Shown here in pieces: positions 6,584 to 7,535 of a stretch of DNA of 7,535 nucleotides. Under the pieces are notes generated by a model. It worked only from the letters and a program-made list of their open reading frames with translations, was not told the origin of the DNA and did not search any database. Position 1 is the stretch's first letter, and the number at the start of each line of letters is the position of its first letter. Both the position numbers and the translations under genes were made by a program. The DNA comes from Microbacteriaceae bacterium (lineage in GTDB: Bacteria; Actinomycetota; Actinomycetes; Actinomycetales; Microbacteriaceae): NCBI GenBank assembly GCA_009925875.1, contig RFQD01000061.1, positions 1 to 7,535 of the forward strand, in the 5' to 3' direction.

Positions 6584-6656
6584 CAATCTGGGGGATACAT
6601 TGTGGATTTCTCGCAGACCTGGACTGTGTGACGGATAACCGGTGGAGTGACGCTCT

Positions 6657-7415
6657 CTACACGCCCGAAACAATTCCGCTGGTGGAGATCAGTTCGACAA
6701 CGAGGGGAACGACGGCCAGCAAAATGAACGCCGGGAGCACACACGTTCCCAATGGAAGGACAATCTTTTCGGACAGTTCGGCGCACTGTTTTCGTACCTG
6801 AGCAATTTCGGCATCTCGCCTCTGCAAAGTTTCTGCGTGCACGACATCGGCGAGCGGCGCACCCCACTCCTCCGAGAGTTTTCGCGCACGATGAAGATGT
6901 GTCGCGTCCGAGGCCACTTGTTCGATGCTCAAGTGCTGGGAAAGCGCTTCCAGACTTGCGTGCACGCCGACACCAGCGCGCAAACCCGCCACGACAACCG
7001 AAGGCACCACTCCGCGGGGCACACTCTCGGTCGTTACGCGCCGGATGAGGGCGCGACTCCACCACCAACCAGCCCACAGCAGCGCCATGCCTCCGACGAA
7101 ACACAGCACGCCGAGCGCGTGACTGACAAAGAAGATGAGGACGTTCAAACCCAAGGCTGCGGCGATGAGGACCCCTATCGCGGGCAACGTGAGCATCACG
7201 CGAGCTGCCATTTTCGGACCCGCGACTGCCGCGGAAACTTCTCTGTCAATTGCCGCTAAAGCACGGTCGGCGCCGACGTCGGGGTGGATGGGCTTCTGCT
7301 GCGCAAGGACCGTACTCCTCACCTGGTTCGGAGAAATTCCGGCAACGATGAGCGCGACCGCGCGCTCGCATTGAGAAGCGAGTTCATCCCACGCGGTGGC
7401 ACGGTTCGGGGCCAT
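6657..7415 (-). CDS. T2SSF membrane protein, apparently a shortened TadB joined to a shortened TadC
   Basis: The 252-residue protein is the inner-membrane platform of the Tad system, linking the cytoplasmic ATPase to the growing pilus. Residues 17-32 (CERAVALIVAGISPNQ) resemble the start of actinobacterial TadB. The segment 65-126 (AGPKMAARVMLTLPAIGVL, then two membrane helices and WWWSRALIRR) resembles the end of TadB, with little of the helical domain normally between them. Residues 133-160 (PRGVVPSVVVAGLRAGVGV, HASLEALSQ) and 180-242 (LSEEWGAPLADVV, LPLGTCVLPAFILLAVVPLVV) resemble TadC. Membrane helices lie near 72-90, 95-117 and 219-242. In mycobacteria these are two proteins (Rv3658c and Rv3657c, about 266 and 191 residues as I recall). 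The ATG at 7415 overlaps the upstream stop as TAATG. T2SSF membership is sure; the fused, abbreviated reading is my inference. Confidence 0.82.
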   Translation of the reverse strand: MAPNRATAWDELASQCERAVALIVAGISPNQVRSTVLAQQKPIHPDVGADRALAAIDREVSAAVAGPKMAARVMLTLPAIGVLIAAALGLNVLIFFVSHALGVLCFVGGMALLWAGWWWSRALIRRVTTESVPRGVVPSVVVAGLRAGVGVHASLEALSQHLSIEQVASDATHLHRARKLSEEWGAPLADVVHAETLQRRDAEIAQVRKQCAELSEKIVLPLGTCVLPAFILLAVVPLVVELISTSGIVSGV

Positions 7416-7535
7416 TACACGGTCTCGATTTTGAGTCGACCATTCTCCGCCACCACGAAGCGGGCATGAGCGCTGACCCGTCGAAGACCATCACAGACCT
7501 CCAGCACATAGACGTCGTCGAACGCGGCCACCGCG
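7415..7535 (-). CDS. C-terminal end of the upstream gene, probably the TadA/CpaF-type pilus ATPase
   Basis: Only the last 39 codons are in the window, including DDVYVLEVCDGLRRVSAHAR (6-25) and ending KIETV, with a TAA whose last A is the first base of the T2SSF start. The Walker motifs needed for proof are outside. The call rests on position: in actinobacterial Tad loci the gene directly before the T2SSF protein is the secretion ATPase, and a beta-rich tail with a DGLRRV-like segment fits the end of such ATPases. Translation of the T2SSF gene is probably coupled to it. Confidence 0.6.
   Translation of the reverse strand, partial: AVAAFDDVYVLEVCDGLRRVSAHARFVVAENGRLKIETV

Noticed and set aside
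6268..7104. Extended 278-codon frame ending at the pilin stop
   Set aside because: Only the last 86 codons resemble a known family. The upstream part overlaps the T2SSF gene in another frame, and the good ribosome binding site is at 6528.
1..7535. A defence system, mobile element, CRISPR array or new multi-gene system
   Set aside because: No direct-repeat array, transposase, integrase, nuclease or toxin-antitoxin signature was seen. Gene content and order match an ordinary actinobacterial chromosome region.

Overview
The window looks like chromosomal core DNA from an actinobacterium, probably of the Micrococcales/Microbacteriaceae type. The inference rests on protein families and gene order: a truncated Tad-pilus locus (ATPase tail, T2SSF membrane protein, DUF4244 pilin, TadE-like protein, second TadE/TadG-like protein), then topA with mycobacterial-style C-terminal repeats, tmk, holB and a secreted tripeptidyl-aminopeptidase-like lipoprotein. 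Base composition looks moderately GC-rich by eye and was not computed. Every supported gene is on the minus strand, so transcription runs from position 7535 down to 1.

Right-hand region (7535 to 5570): the Tad/Flp-like pilus module. It holds the last 39 codons of the gene at the motor-ATPase position and one 252-residue protein that reads as a compressed TadB joined to a compressed TadC. A 128-nt leader with an inverted repeat and a good ribosome binding site follows, then a small DUF4244 Flp-type pilin with a G/xxxxEY processing site. A TadE-like pseudopilin and a second TadE-like single-pass protein end the module. The genes are tightly packed and would together build a thin surface pilus or a related secretion filament. 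The prepilin peptidase and most of the ATPase lie outside the window.

Middle region (5569 to 2146): a short gap with a possible promoter leads to topA (DNA topoisomerase I), which starts at a TTG behind a strong Shine-Dalgarno. In this sequence topA does not form one reading frame. A 625-residue catalytic part ends at 3571, and a 274-residue C-terminal-repeat part continues in the +1 frame from the same place. The junction also appears to lack roughly 35-40 codons, including the first of the four usual GPY repeats. tmk (thymidylate kinase) follows by a GTGA overlap, and holB (DNA polymerase III delta prime) follows tmk by an ATGA overlap, making a compact DNA-replication operon.

Left-hand region (1006 to 1): a 68-nt gap with small dyads, then the first 312 codons of an exported alpha/beta-hydrolase lipoprotein that runs off the window.

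I see no RNA gene, CRISPR array, insertion sequence or phage element, and no convincing undescribed system. The points most worth a second look are the broken topA and the abbreviated TadB-TadC fusion.
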